Below, piece by piece: positions 7,330 to 16,900 of a DNA stretch of 64,000 bases. How positions within the stretch are numbered: position 1 is the first letter of the stretch; each line of letters starts with the position of its first letter. Made by a program: the position numbers and the translations under genes. The stretch spans positions 1 through 64,000 of IMG/VR virus record IMGVR_UViG_3300035670_000028. The stretch is one strand, 5' to 3'. Below the pieces are notes generated by a model. It did not search any database and had not been told where the DNA came from. It saw only the letters and a list, made by a program, of their open reading frames with translations. Source of the DNA: a virus.

Positions 7330-10300
7330 ATGCCTGAACAGACATTTAGATCCCCCGGATTCTTTGAGCAGGAGATTGACCTGTCCGCTCGCGCCGGCAG
7401 CACTCTTGGAATACCGGCAGGAGTAATCGGCACATCAAAGAAGGGCCCTGCGTTCGTGCCTGTGACGATTGGAACATTTACTGATTTCGAGAATCGTTTC
7501 GGCACCCTCGATCCCGATCGCTTTGGACCTTATGCAGTCAATGAGTTCCTCAAGCATCGAAATGCTGTGACATTCGTGAGGGTCCTTGGCGCAGGAGCGA
7601 ACAGCACGGAGTCTGATCTCAACAACACGGAGACGATGGGAATCGTAAAGAGCGCAGGATTCGTCCTGTCAGCTTCAGCGACCGACTACTCTCCTGGCGC
7701 AGTTCAGTTCCTCTGCGCAAGCCAGTCACTCCAGTCTGGAGAGCTTGCAGGTTACCCTGTCTTCTCTGACAATCGCTCCTTCAATGAGAGAAGCACGACT
7801 CTCAACGACGCGAACCTCGTCCGCGCTGTGATATTCACAACGACAGGCTCTAGGATTGAGGTGCTTGACTACAATCAGTCTTATTCGGCACCTGCTGCTG
7901 GAGACTCTCTTGCTGATGTAGGAAATGGATCGATTGGTGAGCCCTACTTCAAGCTCGTAATTTCGTCATCTCAGGGCGCGTCCTTCTCCTATGATGAGCT
8001 AAATGCTGGAATAAGGATCCTCACAGCTTCGCTTAATCCATCGAGCAAGCACTACATCGCAAAGATTCTCAATACAAATCCTGACAAGTTCCAGGAGATG
8101 CAGCACCTCCTGTATGTCGACCTTCCTGTTGAGAACGAGCTTGCAACAGTCAAGTCTGTCGCAATCCTCTCAGGAACGAGCGGAACCACGACATCAGGCG
8201 GTGACAAGACGACACCCTACAGAAATCTATTCGGCAAGTTCAATACGCGTTACACGACTCCCAAGACGACTGCCATCATCTCACAGCCGTTCGGAACTGT
8301 TGAGTACGATCTCTTTCACTTTGAGACGATAAGCGATGGAGAAGCGACCAACGAGGAGTACAAGGTGTCGATTGCGAATATTCGCAAGTCGCTCGATCCT
8401 GCAAACGCGTATGGAACTTTCGATGTTCAGATACGTCGCTTCACAGATGTGGACACTCTGCCAGAGATTCTCGAGGTATATCCTGCTTGCAATCTCAATC
8501 CAAAGAGCGAGAATTACATTGCTCGAAAGATTGGAGACAAGAAGGTACACTTCAACTTTGATACGACTTCTGACACAGAGCAGCGCCTCATCGTTACAGG
8601 CAAGTACCCCAATCTGTCAACGAGAATTCGCGTCGTCATGAATCAGGCAGTTGAGAATCAGACGGTTCCCACCGACGCGCTGCCATTCGGTTTCAGAGGA
8701 ATTCCTGTCCTCAAGACATCTAACTCTCTCACAGACGATAGTCTTGTTGTGCTCTCAGACAGATTCGGTGTGAGCCTAGGTGATAGTGCAACATCTCGAC
8801 TCGGAGGCATAACAGCAGCAGTGACTCCGCTCTCTGCGTCCATTCTTCCTCCCCTTCCTCTTCGATTCAAGGTGACAAGAGGCGCTGTGAATGATGGAAC
8901 GTCAACAGCTATCTCTTTCATAGGAGATCCAGGCGACAACGAGCGCGCCGACAATCGTCTATACTGGGGTGTGAAGTTTGAGAGGCTTCCCCTAGAGGCC
9001 ACAGTCACAAATGCCGTGCTGAACTCTAACGTCTCTGATGTCGCCAATCCCCTTGTGAAGGGATATGCGAAGTTCCAGGGAATTGCAAAGCTTGACACAC
9101 TAGTGACAGGCGCAGCAGCAGACGAGTTCAACAACAATAAGTTCACACTGTCTCGTGTCGCTCTCTACAATCAGCTGCAGGGCGGCCAGATAACTGACGT
9201 GACAGGAACAGCGAGAGAGCACATGCTTGAGGCGTCCTACCTCAGAAATGGCACGCCTAGCGCAACTGACTACACCATAAACGACGCAGTTCTTGGTGCG
9301 AACAGAATCACAATGGCGACACTTGTTCACTCCGCGTCCTCTGTGTTCAACAGGTTCCAGGAGTTCAATAAGTTCACCACAATGTTCTACGGTGGTTTTG
9401 ATGGCGTGAACCTCCTTGATAGAGACAATCGTCTCCTCAACGATCGCGCGAGCTCCTCCGACACAGGTGGTAAGGCAGGTGACACGTATGCTGGAGGCCT
9501 AGGCCTTGCAGGAACAGCTGTTGCTGCGATGTCAGGCAAGGGCAAGGACAACAACGTTGTTGCCGCATACCAAGTTGCCACACGACTCATGACTGATGAG
9601 ATCTCTTCCAATGTCAACGTTCTTGCAATTCCAGGCATCAGAGATGTTCTCGTCACAGACTTTGCGCTGGATGCTGTAAAGAAGTATGGCATGGCCATCT
9701 ATCTCATGGATGTCCTAAACTATGACGTGGACTCAAACCGCCTCTTCGATGACTCCTCCGCCAAGCCGGATGTGAGAGAGACATCAGAGCAGTTCGATGC
9801 GAGAGCAATCAATAACAACTACGGCGCATCGTACTTCCCAGATGTCTTCCTTCGCGATAACGTTGCAAATCGTCCTGTGAAGGTACCCGCTTCGGTCGCA
9901 GCTATGGGAGCCCTTGCATTCAATGACAAGATTGCCTACCCATGGTTCGCACCCGCAGGATTCAATCGCGGTGCCCTCGCGGAGGTCTCAAACGTCGCGA
10001 CACGTCTTAATTCTGAGGACAGAGACGTTCTCTATGACAGCAGAATTAATCCCATCGCGACATTCCCAACCGGTGGATTCGTGATCTTTGGTCAGAAGAC
10101 ACTTCAGCAGGCGAAGTCTGCTCTCGATCGAGTCAATGTCCGTCGTCTTCTTCTCGAGGTCAAGCGTCTTGTCGCTGGCGTGGCAAAGCGGTTGCTCTTT
10201 GAGCAGAATGATGCCACAACTCGCGCCAAGTTCCTAAGTCAAGTGACACCTCTTCTTGCTCTAATACAGTCTCAGTCTGGCATTGAGCAGTTCCAGGTTG

Positions 10301-10440
10301 TCTGCGACGATACAAATAACACAACTCTTGACGTAGAGGCCAATAGAATGAATGGAAGAATCGTTCTTGTGCCAACACGTGTTGTAGAGTTCATCTCCAT
10401 CGACTTCATCATCACAAATAGCGGCGTGTCGTTCGAGTGA
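7330..10440 (+). CDS. Tail sheath protein, copy 1
   Basis: 1,036 residues, well above T4 gp18 (659). The N-terminus (FRSPGFFEQEIDLSARAG, then IPAGVIGTSKKGPAFVPV) is the standard sheath opening. The C-terminal ~150 residues (AYPWFAPAGFNRG, SALDRVNVRRLLLEVKR, then VEFISIDFIITNSGVSFE) are the conserved sheath core that joins neighbouring subunits. The middle ~500 residues are an insertion, presumably the outward-facing decoration domain. The sheath contracts around the tube during DNA injection. SD AAGGAG at 7317-7322. A second paralogue follows 44 nt downstream. Confidence 0.92.
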   Translation: MPEQTFRSPGFFEQEIDLSARAGSTLGIPAGVIGTSKKGPAFVPVTIGTFTDFENRFGTLDPDRFGPYAVNEFLKHRNAVTFVRVLGAGANSTESDLNNTETMGIVKSAGFVLSASATDYSPGAVQFLCASQSLQSGELAGYPVFSDNRSFNERSTTLNDANLVRAVIFTTTGSRIEVLDYNQSYSAPAAGDSLADVGNGSIGEPYFKLVISSSQGASFSYDELNAGIRILTASLNPSSKHYIAKILNTNPDKFQEMQHLLYVDLPVENELATVKSVAILSGTSGTTTSGGDKTTPYRNLFGKFNTRYTTPKTTAIISQPFGTVEYDLFHFETISDGEATNEEYKVSIANIRKSLDPANAYGTFDVQIRRFTDVDTLPEILEVYPACNLNPKSENYIARKIGDKKVHFNFDTTSDTEQRLIVTGKYPNLSTRIRVVMNQAVENQTVPTDALPFGFRGIPVLKTSNSLTDDSLVVLSDRFGVSLGDSATSRLGGITAAVTPLSASILPPLPLRFKVTRGAVNDGTSTAISFIGDPGDNERADNRLYWGVKFERLPLEATVTNAVLNSNVSDVANPLVKGYAKFQGIAKLDTLVTGAAADEFNNNKFTLSRVALYNQLQGGQITDVTGTAREHMLEASYLRNGTPSATDYTINDAVLGANRITMATLVHSASSVFNRFQEFNKFTTMFYGGFDGVNLLDRDNRLLNDRASSSDTGGKAGDTYAGGLGLAGTAVAAMSGKGKDNNVVAAYQVATRLMTDEISSNVNVLAIPGIRDVLVTDFALDAVKKYGMAIYLMDVLNYDVDSNRLFDDSSAKPDVRETSEQFDARAINNNYGASYFPDVFLRDNVANRPVKVPASVAAMGALAFNDKIAYPWFAPAGFNRGALAEVSNVATRLNSEDRDVLYDSRINPIATFPTGGFVIFGQKTLQQAKSALDRVNVRRLLLEVKRLVAGVAKRLLFEQNDATTRAKFLSQVTPLLALIQSQSGIEQFQVVCDDTNNTTLDVEANRMNGRIVLVPTRVVEFISIDFIITNSGVSFE

Positions 10441-10483
10441 TGAATACCTATAGTAAGATCACAGATAATCAGGAGCAAAGATA

Positions 10484-13400
10484 ATGGCTGAGCTGACATT
10501 CAAGAGTCCAGGCGTGAGCACAAGGGAGATCGATCTCAGTGGTCCTGCGAACGTTCTGCCACAGGGAACTCCTGCTGGTGTTATTGGCACCGCGCAGAAG
10601 GGCCGCGCATTCGTTCCGATCACAGTAGCAACATATCAGGACTTCGTCGCTGAGTTCGGTGCTACTGATGGTGAGAAGTTTGGACCACTTGCAATGTATG
10701 AGTGGTTCCAAAACGCCCGGGCAGGAACATATGTGAGGACCCTGGGTGTGGGTGATGGAACAAAGCGGCTAGTTTCAGGAATCAATGCTGGCAAAGTGAA
10801 CTACGCAGGATTCGTTGTAGGCGCTCAGCAGGTTCAAGTAAACGGTCAGATTGGCAGCAATTCGTACGCCGGCATCGATAAAGCAGGTTACAAGGGAGAG
10901 CTTGGAAGGACCTACTTCCTAGGCGCTTTCATGTCAGGAACTTCTGCCTCTCCCATTCTCTCAGACACCAATGTGCAGAAGACATCAGCAGCTGTTCCGA
11001 TTGTTCGCGGCGTTCTAATGGCTGCATCTGGCGTCATTGTCTCACTATCTTCATCCTACTCAACAAATAACGATCCAAGCGACATCTATAAGTCATCTGG
11101 CTCATTCACGTCCAACACTGTGATTGGCGACGCTGGAGCTCACCTAGGCACTGTCAATATCAACAGTGGCAGGTCTGACTTCGTTCTCTTTATGAACGGC
11201 CTCGTTCCCACGGCCCAGTTCTCCAACGTTATAACAGCATCTTTCGATCCCGCCTCCGCTCAGTACTTCCCGAAGGTTCTCAACACTGATCCTTATAGAC
11301 TTGAGTCCGCGGGACACTACCTGTACACAAGCTGGGATGTACATCCATCCTACGCAGTTGTTACCTCGTCGGGCGTTCAGACAGGAACTCCTGCAGGAAC
11401 AGGTCTGGTTGAGGCAGCATTCCTTCTCACGGGAACACAGACATACAACAGCGGTGCCCTCACACTGCCCAATTACGAAGGCTTCGAGTCAAGGTACGCT
11501 ACCGCATTCTCACCCTTCGTAGTTTCTCAGAAGTTTGGTGGCAAGCCTCAGAATCTCTTTAGACTACACTCACTTGATGACGGTTCCTCCGGAAACAGCC
11601 AGTTCAAGATCACAATCGAGAACATCGCTGCCTCCAGAAATGAGAACAGCCCCTACGGTACCTTCGACCTTGTAATTCGGTCCTTTGGCGACACGGATGA
11701 GGATAAGGTCGCGCTGGAGACGTTCCGAGCCCTCTCTCTCGATCCCAACTCCGATCGTTACATCGCACGTGTGGTGGGCGACCAGCACATCTACTACGAC
11801 TTCGATCAGCGGAGAGGCGCTCAGAAGCTTCGCGTCGAGGGGTCCTACCCGAACTCCTCCAAGTACGTGAGAGTGGAAGTGGCGTCCGATGTTGAGAGGC
11901 AGATAATTGACGCGTCAGCGCTTCCAGTCGGATTCCGCGGACCACACTTCCTCCTCACATCCGGAACAAACGCGTCGGGCGCAGCAGCACTCCACGGCTA
12001 TGTGACAGGAACGCTGGATCACGGAGTCGATGTCGCAGACCTTCAGGCCGCGCAGGTCGCACCAATCCCATACCGACTCAACATCGCGAAGGGAACAGGC
12101 CTCAGCAAGAAGGTCAATGCTTCCCTCACGTGGGGCGTTCAGTTTGAGGTTCAGGACAATCTCGCTGATCCGAACGGCACTGTGGGTCCGGACGCATCCC
12201 GTGCATCCTACACCAAGTACTTCCCGATGTACCACACCAACTTCCGCAATGTGATGCTCGGAGACACTGTGGGCCTCGCTGACGACGGTGGCATGGTCCT
12301 TGACTCAGATAAGTTCCAGAACAACCTCTTCTCTCTGGAGAACGTTCAGATTGCGACGGGGTCCACTGATAAGCCCGATGAGAAGGCGTGGGATATTGCC
12401 TCCTACCGAAGGAACGGAGTGAAGCTCACAGCACTCACTGCCTCTGATGGACGCACATTCGACGCAAACAACACGCGCTTCCTCGACCCTATCAAGGACT
12501 TCGACCACGTTCCCTCGAGGAAGTACCTCAAGTTCTCCTTCTTCATGCAGGGAGGATTCGACGGTGTCAACATCTTCGATCGCCAGAAGTCCAAGCTCAC
12601 TGATATCGCGGTTCGCCGTGAGATCGACAATATCGCGCAGGGCGGAATTGAGGGACCCACAGTCAACGCCTACAGGAAGGCGATCGATGTTATGTCCGAG
12701 AAGTCCGACGTCGACATTCAGCTCCTCGCCATCCCAGGAATTCGACACTACAGCGTGATGGACTACGCGGTCGACGCTGTGGAGAGCCGCTTCGACGCCC
12801 TCCTCCTGATGGACGTCGAGGAGCGCGATCAGTTCAACGAGCCCATGACAGGCTCCTCCGTGCAGATGCCCTCCGTCTTCAACACGGTCAACCGCATGGC
12901 GGACCGCAACATGGACACCTCCTTCGCTGCGGCGTACTACCCCGACGTCGTGATGCAGGATCCAGGCACCCTCACAAACATTGTGGTTCCTCCCACGGTC
13001 CCCGTCCTCGGCGCCTTCGCGCTGAACGACACAGTCGCCTACCCCTGGTTCGCTCCCGCTGGCTTCACACGCGGCGCGATGCCACGGGTCCTAGAGACTC
13101 AGGTGAAGCTCAACAGGGCGAACCTCGATGACCTCTACGAGGTGGACATCAACCCGCTCACATCCTTCGCCGACTCCAACGGTGTCGTGGTGTTCGGACA
13201 GAAGACCCTCCTCGCTGCACAGAGCGCGCTTGATCGGGTCAACGTTCGCCGCCTCCTCATTGAGATCCGCCGGCGCGTGCGCCGCGTCGCGAACACGATC
13301 CTCTTCGAGCCTAATCGTGAGTCCACCCTCTCCCGCTTCTCCGCTGCCGTGACACCCATCATGCAGCAGATTCAGGCGCAGCGCGGCCTCGATCGGTACA

Positions 13401-13543
13401 AGGTGCAGATCGACACCACAACGACCACCGCGGCCGACGTGGAGAACAACACGATCCGCGGCAAGATCTACCTCCAGCCCACGCGGTCCCTGGAGTTCGT
13501 CTCCCTCGACTTCGTGGTCACAAATCAGGGCGCGACAGTTTGA
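10484..13543 (+). CDS. Tail sheath protein, copy 2
   Basis: 1,019 residues, colinear with copy 1: FKSPGVSTREIDLSGPANVL opening, then TPAGVIGTAQKGRAFVPI, and the same APAGFTRGAM / LDRVNVRRLLIEIRRR / FVSLDFVVTNQGATV ending. Both copies look intact, so two sheath isoforms could co-assemble or occupy different zones of the tail. The 3' half is visibly more GC-rich than copy 1. SD GGAG (10472-10475) is followed by ATG 10484. Transcription is probably stopped by the hairpin at 13573-13600. Confidence 0.92.
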   Translation: MAELTFKSPGVSTREIDLSGPANVLPQGTPAGVIGTAQKGRAFVPITVATYQDFVAEFGATDGEKFGPLAMYEWFQNARAGTYVRTLGVGDGTKRLVSGINAGKVNYAGFVVGAQQVQVNGQIGSNSYAGIDKAGYKGELGRTYFLGAFMSGTSASPILSDTNVQKTSAAVPIVRGVLMAASGVIVSLSSSYSTNNDPSDIYKSSGSFTSNTVIGDAGAHLGTVNINSGRSDFVLFMNGLVPTAQFSNVITASFDPASAQYFPKVLNTDPYRLESAGHYLYTSWDVHPSYAVVTSSGVQTGTPAGTGLVEAAFLLTGTQTYNSGALTLPNYEGFESRYATAFSPFVVSQKFGGKPQNLFRLHSLDDGSSGNSQFKITIENIAASRNENSPYGTFDLVIRSFGDTDEDKVALETFRALSLDPNSDRYIARVVGDQHIYYDFDQRRGAQKLRVEGSYPNSSKYVRVEVASDVERQIIDASALPVGFRGPHFLLTSGTNASGAAALHGYVTGTLDHGVDVADLQAAQVAPIPYRLNIAKGTGLSKKVNASLTWGVQFEVQDNLADPNGTVGPDASRASYTKYFPMYHTNFRNVMLGDTVGLADDGGMVLDSDKFQNNLFSLENVQIATGSTDKPDEKAWDIASYRRNGVKLTALTASDGRTFDANNTRFLDPIKDFDHVPSRKYLKFSFFMQGGFDGVNIFDRQKSKLTDIAVRREIDNIAQGGIEGPTVNAYRKAIDVMSEKSDVDIQLLAIPGIRHYSVMDYAVDAVESRFDALLLMDVEERDQFNEPMTGSSVQMPSVFNTVNRMADRNMDTSFAAAYYPDVVMQDPGTLTNIVVPPTVPVLGAFALNDTVAYPWFAPAGFTRGAMPRVLETQVKLNRANLDDLYEVDINPLTSFADSNGVVVFGQKTLLAAQSALDRVNVRRLLIEIRRRVRRVANTILFEPNRESTLSRFSAAVTPIMQQIQAQRGLDRYKVQIDTTTTTAADVENNTIRGKIYLQPTRSLEFVSLDFVVTNQGATV

Positions 13544-13572
13544 TCGCGCGCAGATAAAAGGTAATTGATCGC

Positions 13573-13606
13573 TCAAACGGGGACTTGCGTCCCCGTTTGA
13601 TTTTAT
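13573..13606. terminator. Bidirectional rho-independent terminator
   Basis: A perfect 12-bp inverted repeat (TCAAACGGGGAC / GTCCCCGTTTGA, 13573-13584 and 13589-13600) with a TTGC loop is followed by TTTTAT. It lies between the + strand sheath gene and the convergent minus-strand endonuclease, so it can serve both directions. Confidence 0.88.
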
Positions 13607-13621
13607 AGACGCTGATTATCT

Positions 13622-15274
13622 TTAGACATCTAGCGTTAGAAGAAGATTAGGGCATCCCCAGATCTTTACTACGCCGTGCAAGTCTGCGACCTGCTGCTCG
13701 GTGAGATTCTGTTCTGAGTCAGCTCGGATCTTAAACCTATCAATCCTTACGCGCCCATCCGTCCACCAGAATCGGTTTGGAGTCGTGGCCACGTGCTGCC
13801 ATCCTGACTTGATGTATCCATCACCGCTGCCCCACCGAGTGTCGACATATGTCATGAGCTTCGAGGCTCCCACCTCTTTCGCATGCTTTCTTGCAGCGGA
13901 TGTGAGTCGTCCGAGTCCACCCACAACATTGGTCGCGAGCCGTGTGCTGTACCTGGCTATCTCGAGGTGGTCAACAAACTTCTTGTGAAGAGGCCTCCGA
14001 AGGGACATGCACGCCACTAGATTACCGTCTCTATCCTGCAACCCAAAGCATGCAGAGGACTTCACGTCTCCGTCTATGTGAGTCTCGTTGAAGAACGCCC
14101 TCTTCTGCGCAGGATCGACTCTAACAACTGTGCACTCCCTAGCTCCGATTGACCGCCTGGACATACCTGTCTTGTGAGCAATAATCGACTCACATATTGC
14201 CCGCTTATCCCTCCACTCATCCTCGAACACGTGAATGAGCCGCACACCGACCTCCTGACACATCCGTGATTTATTAGAGTGGTAGTTCTTACTCTTGAAC
14301 AGCGCGCTGTGAAAGTAGAGTCCATTGTACTCTATGCCAATCCGTTTCTCAGGAATGATGACGTCTATCTCGTACGGGGAGATGATGGATCTGTCAGACA
14401 TGGAGGTCTTAAGCCCCATGAACCTGATATACCTCTCAACCTCCACCTGCGCCTGGGATCCTGCCGGAGAGCAAGTGCCGCATCGACCGGATGATGCCTC
14501 TATCAGGCTCTTCACAGAAACATTGTCACACTTTACACACCGAAACTTAAGATTCTTGACCCGGTCACGCACGTAGTCTGCTGGATCGCTCTCGAGCACT
14601 AGCGTGCCCTCTGACGCTGACAGACGCTTGAGGATCTCATCAGTAGAGAGACGCTTAAGTGCGTCCAATCGACTGCGCACCTCCTCACGTCTAAGGGTGC
14701 GAGACACTGTCTGACTCATCGACAACACCCTCTCGTCTGTCTCCTTTGTGAGCCCTTTGGCCCACGGCACGTACCGACCGGAAGTGTATCCTTCTATCAG
14801 GTTATTACGGCACTTCTCGATCGTCTCAGACGTCTCGTGCGTGCTGCCCTTATTCCACGCAGACCGCTCTCCTGACTCGAACTGCCGAGACACTGTCTTG
14901 CTCCTCGTCTGCGCTCCGCGAGCGAGAGCCTCAGAAGTCTCTTTATTGAGGCCTCGAGACCATCCCACCCGGCCTGTAAGCTTCGCTCTTCTCTCTGATG
15001 ATATTCTACCCGCCTCATCTTCTCCGTAGGCAGAGTAGATGCTCCCATTATGTCCTAGGACGAACTTTGAGTAGCCCTTGTTCCACCCATAGAATGTAGG
15101 AACCTCATCGCACGCGTTGCACCCGCACCGAGGCTTTAGTCCGTTCAGCTTGAGAGCGACATAGGCTGCCTCCACGCTCTCGAACCCGTGCGCAGACATG
15201 TGCTCCTCAAAAGGCGCCGCCCTTCCAGACGTGTACTCACACATGGGGCACGCAAAACGCTTGCTAGATTTCAT
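13622..15274 (-). CDS. Homing endonuclease, EDxHD/Vsr-type nuclease with zinc-finger N-terminus
   Basis: About 550 residues from ATG 15274; the frame is open to ATG 15334. The nearer start sits right before the zinc finger and has ATAGTTA 5 nt upstream. N-terminus: a C2H2-like finger (FACPMCEYTS...HMSAHGF) and a Cys-rich CGCNACDEVPTF module. Middle: repeated WSRGLNKET / WNKGSTHET / WAKGLTKET targeting modules. A second CxxC pair lies near the centre (FRCVKC...CGTC). C-terminal part: PYEIDVIIPEKRIGIEYNGL, YHSNKSRMCQEVGVRLIHVFEDEW, as in I-Bth0305I/Vsr-like (PD-(D/E)xK-related) homing nucleases. It lies free-standing and antisense between sheath and tube genes, a typical invasion site. Confidence 0.82.
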   Translation of the reverse strand: MKSSKRFACPMCEYTSGRAAPFEEHMSAHGFESVEAAYVALKLNGLKPRCGCNACDEVPTFYGWNKGYSKFVLGHNGSIYSAYGEDEAGRISSERRAKLTGRVGWSRGLNKETSEALARGAQTRSKTVSRQFESGERSAWNKGSTHETSETIEKCRNNLIEGYTSGRYVPWAKGLTKETDERVLSMSQTVSRTLRREEVRSRLDALKRLSTDEILKRLSASEGTLVLESDPADYVRDRVKNLKFRCVKCDNVSVKSLIEASSGRCGTCSPAGSQAQVEVERYIRFMGLKTSMSDRSIISPYEIDVIIPEKRIGIEYNGLYFHSALFKSKNYHSNKSRMCQEVGVRLIHVFEDEWRDKRAICESIIAHKTGMSRRSIGARECTVVRVDPAQKRAFFNETHIDGDVKSSACFGLQDRDGNLVACMSLRRPLHKKFVDHLEIARYSTRLATNVVGGLGRLTSAARKHAKEVGASKLMTYVDTRWGSGDGYIKSGWQHVATTPNRFWWTDGRVRIDRFKIRADSEQNLTEQQVADLHGVVKIWGCPNLLLTLDV

Positions 15275-15279
15275 AAACC

Positions 15280-15286
15280 TAACTAT
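15280..15286 (-). promoter_or_regulatory. ATAGTTA element 5 nt before ATG (leaderless-type)
   Basis: On the minus strand ATAGTTA is followed by GGTTT and ATG 15274. No SD is present. The spacing is identical to the elements before 34339, 58418 and 63063. Confidence 0.5.
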
Positions 15287-15409
15287 ACATGCACCTACCT
15301 CGTTTACATCATATGGCTGTGACAGGAGGCGCAATAGATATTTAGATTCACACTGCTAGCCTAGTCAATTAAAGACCGGGCAAGAGATAAACAGTAGAAG
15401 GAGAAACAA

Positions 15410-15898
15410 ATGGCAGATACACTTTCAGTCTCAGAGATGCTACCAAATAAATTCGAACCGAAGCGTAAGTTCCGGTGGGTCTTCGCAATCGAGGGAATCG
15501 ACTCATTCCTCATGAAGACGGCAGCCCGCCCCACGATCAACACCGCGGAGCAGGAGGTTCCCTTCATCAACTCAACGCGCTACCTCGCGGGAAAGACGAA
15601 GTTCGACGCGATCACAGTGACCCTGTACGATCCGATCGCACCGTCAGGCGCGCAGCAGGTGATGGAGTGGGTGCGCACTCACTTCGAGTCAGTCTCAGGC
15701 CGCGCCGGCTACGCCGACTTCTACAAGCGCGACTGCCAGCTCAAGATGCTCGACCCCGTGGGCACGGTCGTTGAGCTCTGGGACCTGAAGGGCTGCTTCC
15801 TCACGGCGGCGCAGTTCGGCGACCTCGACTACGGCGCAGAGGACCCAACCGAGATCTCGCTCACGATCCGGTTTGACAATTGCGTACTTCAGTTTTGA
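15410..15898 (+). CDS. Tail tube protein (gp19-like)
   Basis: 162 residues, the usual gp19 length. It has the PNKFEPKRKFRWVFAIEGID opening, a central VTLYDPIAPSGAQQVMEWV stretch, and the WDLKGCFLTAAQFGDLDYG...ISLTIRFDNCVLQF ending typical of T4-type tube proteins. The tube is the inner channel polymer within the sheath and conducts DNA. SD AAGGAG (15398-15403) precedes ATG 15410. It is separated from the sheath genes by the minus-strand homing endonuclease, so the ancestral order sheath-tube has been interrupted. Confidence 0.9.
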   Translation: MADTLSVSEMLPNKFEPKRKFRWVFAIEGIDSFLMKTAARPTINTAEQEVPFINSTRYLAGKTKFDAITVTLYDPIAPSGAQQVMEWVRTHFESVSGRAGYADFYKRDCQLKMLDPVGTVVELWDLKGCFLTAAQFGDLDYGAEDPTEISLTIRFDNCVLQF

Positions 15899-15902
15899 CC
15901 TA

Positions 15903-15964
15903 ATACTTCGACAATCGCGTTTTACAATCGCTCCTTGGAGGTTACAATTCCTTCAAGGAGCGAT
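15903..15964 (+). promoter_or_regulatory. Promoter-like elements and SD-sequestering hairpin
   Basis: ATACTTC (15903-15909) and two TTACAAT elements (15922-15928, 15942-15948) lie before the HNH gene. A perfect 11-bp inverted repeat, ATCGCTCCTTG (15927-15937) and CAAGGAGCGAT (15954-15964), buries the SD AAGGAG (15955-15960). Transcripts made from upstream would have a closed RBS. A start ~7 nt after TACAAT 15923-15928 would fall inside the 5' arm and free the SD. This resembles the hairpin control known for T4 I-TevI. Confidence 0.6.
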
Positions 15965-15969
15965 TCAGT

Positions 15970-16758
15970 ATGCACTGTCCGAAATGCGACTACCATGTCG
16001 AAAGCATCAACTCACTTAGAATCCATGCTGCCAAGCAGCACTGCCTTCCGTCCGAGGAACTGTACCTAGCAGTTGTCTCCGGAGGCATCAAGCCCACGTG
16101 CAAGTGCGGCTGTGGAGAGACAACATCGTTCATCAGTCTTCAGAAGGGCTACAACGAGTTCATTCAGGGGCACGCCGCGCGTGTCAACAACAACTGGGGA
16201 CACAATGCGGCAGCGCGCGAGAAGAGCCTCAAGAAGCGCCGAGACGAGGGTCTGTGGAGCAAGGACCCTTGGAACCGAGGCAAGACAAAGGAGACAGATG
16301 CGAGACTTGCCCGTGCCGGTGAGACAATGAGTCTCAAGAACGGAGAGAGATACGCCAAGCTCATGAGTAAGAATCGAAGAGAGGGCGTCATCCCATCGCT
16401 CAGGGGAGTCAGACACCCTAAGTGGAAAGGCGGCACCTCCGCCCTCGGCGCCATGTGCCACGGCGACAGTCGCCTCTACAAGCAGTGGAAGCTGCCTAAG
16501 CTTCAGGCCGCCGGCTTCAAGTGCACCCGGTGCGGATCGGACAGGCACCTCCACGTCCACCACGACGGTGTACGAATGGCGGTCATCATCGGCTCCTACC
16601 GTGACCAGCTGCCGGAGGGTGAGCTCACTCACGAGCAGAAGTTGTGGGTGGTGGACAGGGTGGTGGAGCACCACGAGAGGGAGGCAGTGTCCGGCGTCGT
16701 CCTATGCGAGCAGTGCCACGAGGCGGAGCACGAGAGTCTCAATTTTAGCTGCGCGTGA
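15970..16758 (+). CDS. HNH homing endonuclease with zinc-finger N-terminus
   Basis: 262 residues. N-terminus: a C2H2-like finger (MHCPKCDYHVESINSLRIHAAKQH), then a CKCGCGETTSF...KGYNEFIQGH module and a WNRGKTKETDARLARAGETMS module, all with counterparts in the minus-strand endonuclease at 13622-15274. C-terminus: an HNH nuclease with CTRCGS...LHVHHDG and VVLCEQCHEAEH; the two CxxC pairs bind structural zinc and the HH/H residues bind the metal. It is free-standing after the tube gene. Translation is likely controlled by the hairpin that covers its SD. It shares DNA-recognition modules with its neighbour but has a different nuclease domain. Confidence 0.85.
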   Translation: MHCPKCDYHVESINSLRIHAAKQHCLPSEELYLAVVSGGIKPTCKCGCGETTSFISLQKGYNEFIQGHAARVNNNWGHNAAAREKSLKKRRDEGLWSKDPWNRGKTKETDARLARAGETMSLKNGERYAKLMSKNRREGVIPSLRGVRHPKWKGGTSALGAMCHGDSRLYKQWKLPKLQAAGFKCTRCGSDRHLHVHHDGVRMAVIIGSYRDQLPEGELTHEQKLWVVDRVVEHHEREAVSGVVLCEQCHEAEHESLNFSCA

Positions 16759-16850
16759 CTCCCGGTGACACACGGAGACACTCTCTCACTCGATCCAACC
16801 GTAAACCCATCCCCAATCCCGGTGTCACGTGCAGTCTCCTGCGGAAGCCC

Positions 16851-16857
16851 ATACTTA
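16851..16857 (+). promoter_or_regulatory. Late-promoter-like ATACTTA element
   Basis: ATACTTA lies 43 nt before ATG 16901 in the 142-nt gap 16759-16900. The gap also holds a loose GGTGACAC/GTGTCAC inverted pair and no gene. Confidence 0.55.
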
Positions 16858-16900
16858 TTGGCAGCGCCGATTGAGCGTGTAGACCACAGGAGACAACGTC

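Noticed and set aside
16759-16900. The gap before the leader gene was checked for a tRNA or small RNA.
   Set aside because: No cloverleaf, no T-arm GGTTCGA; only a loose GTGACAC/GTGTCAC inverted pair 50 nt apart.
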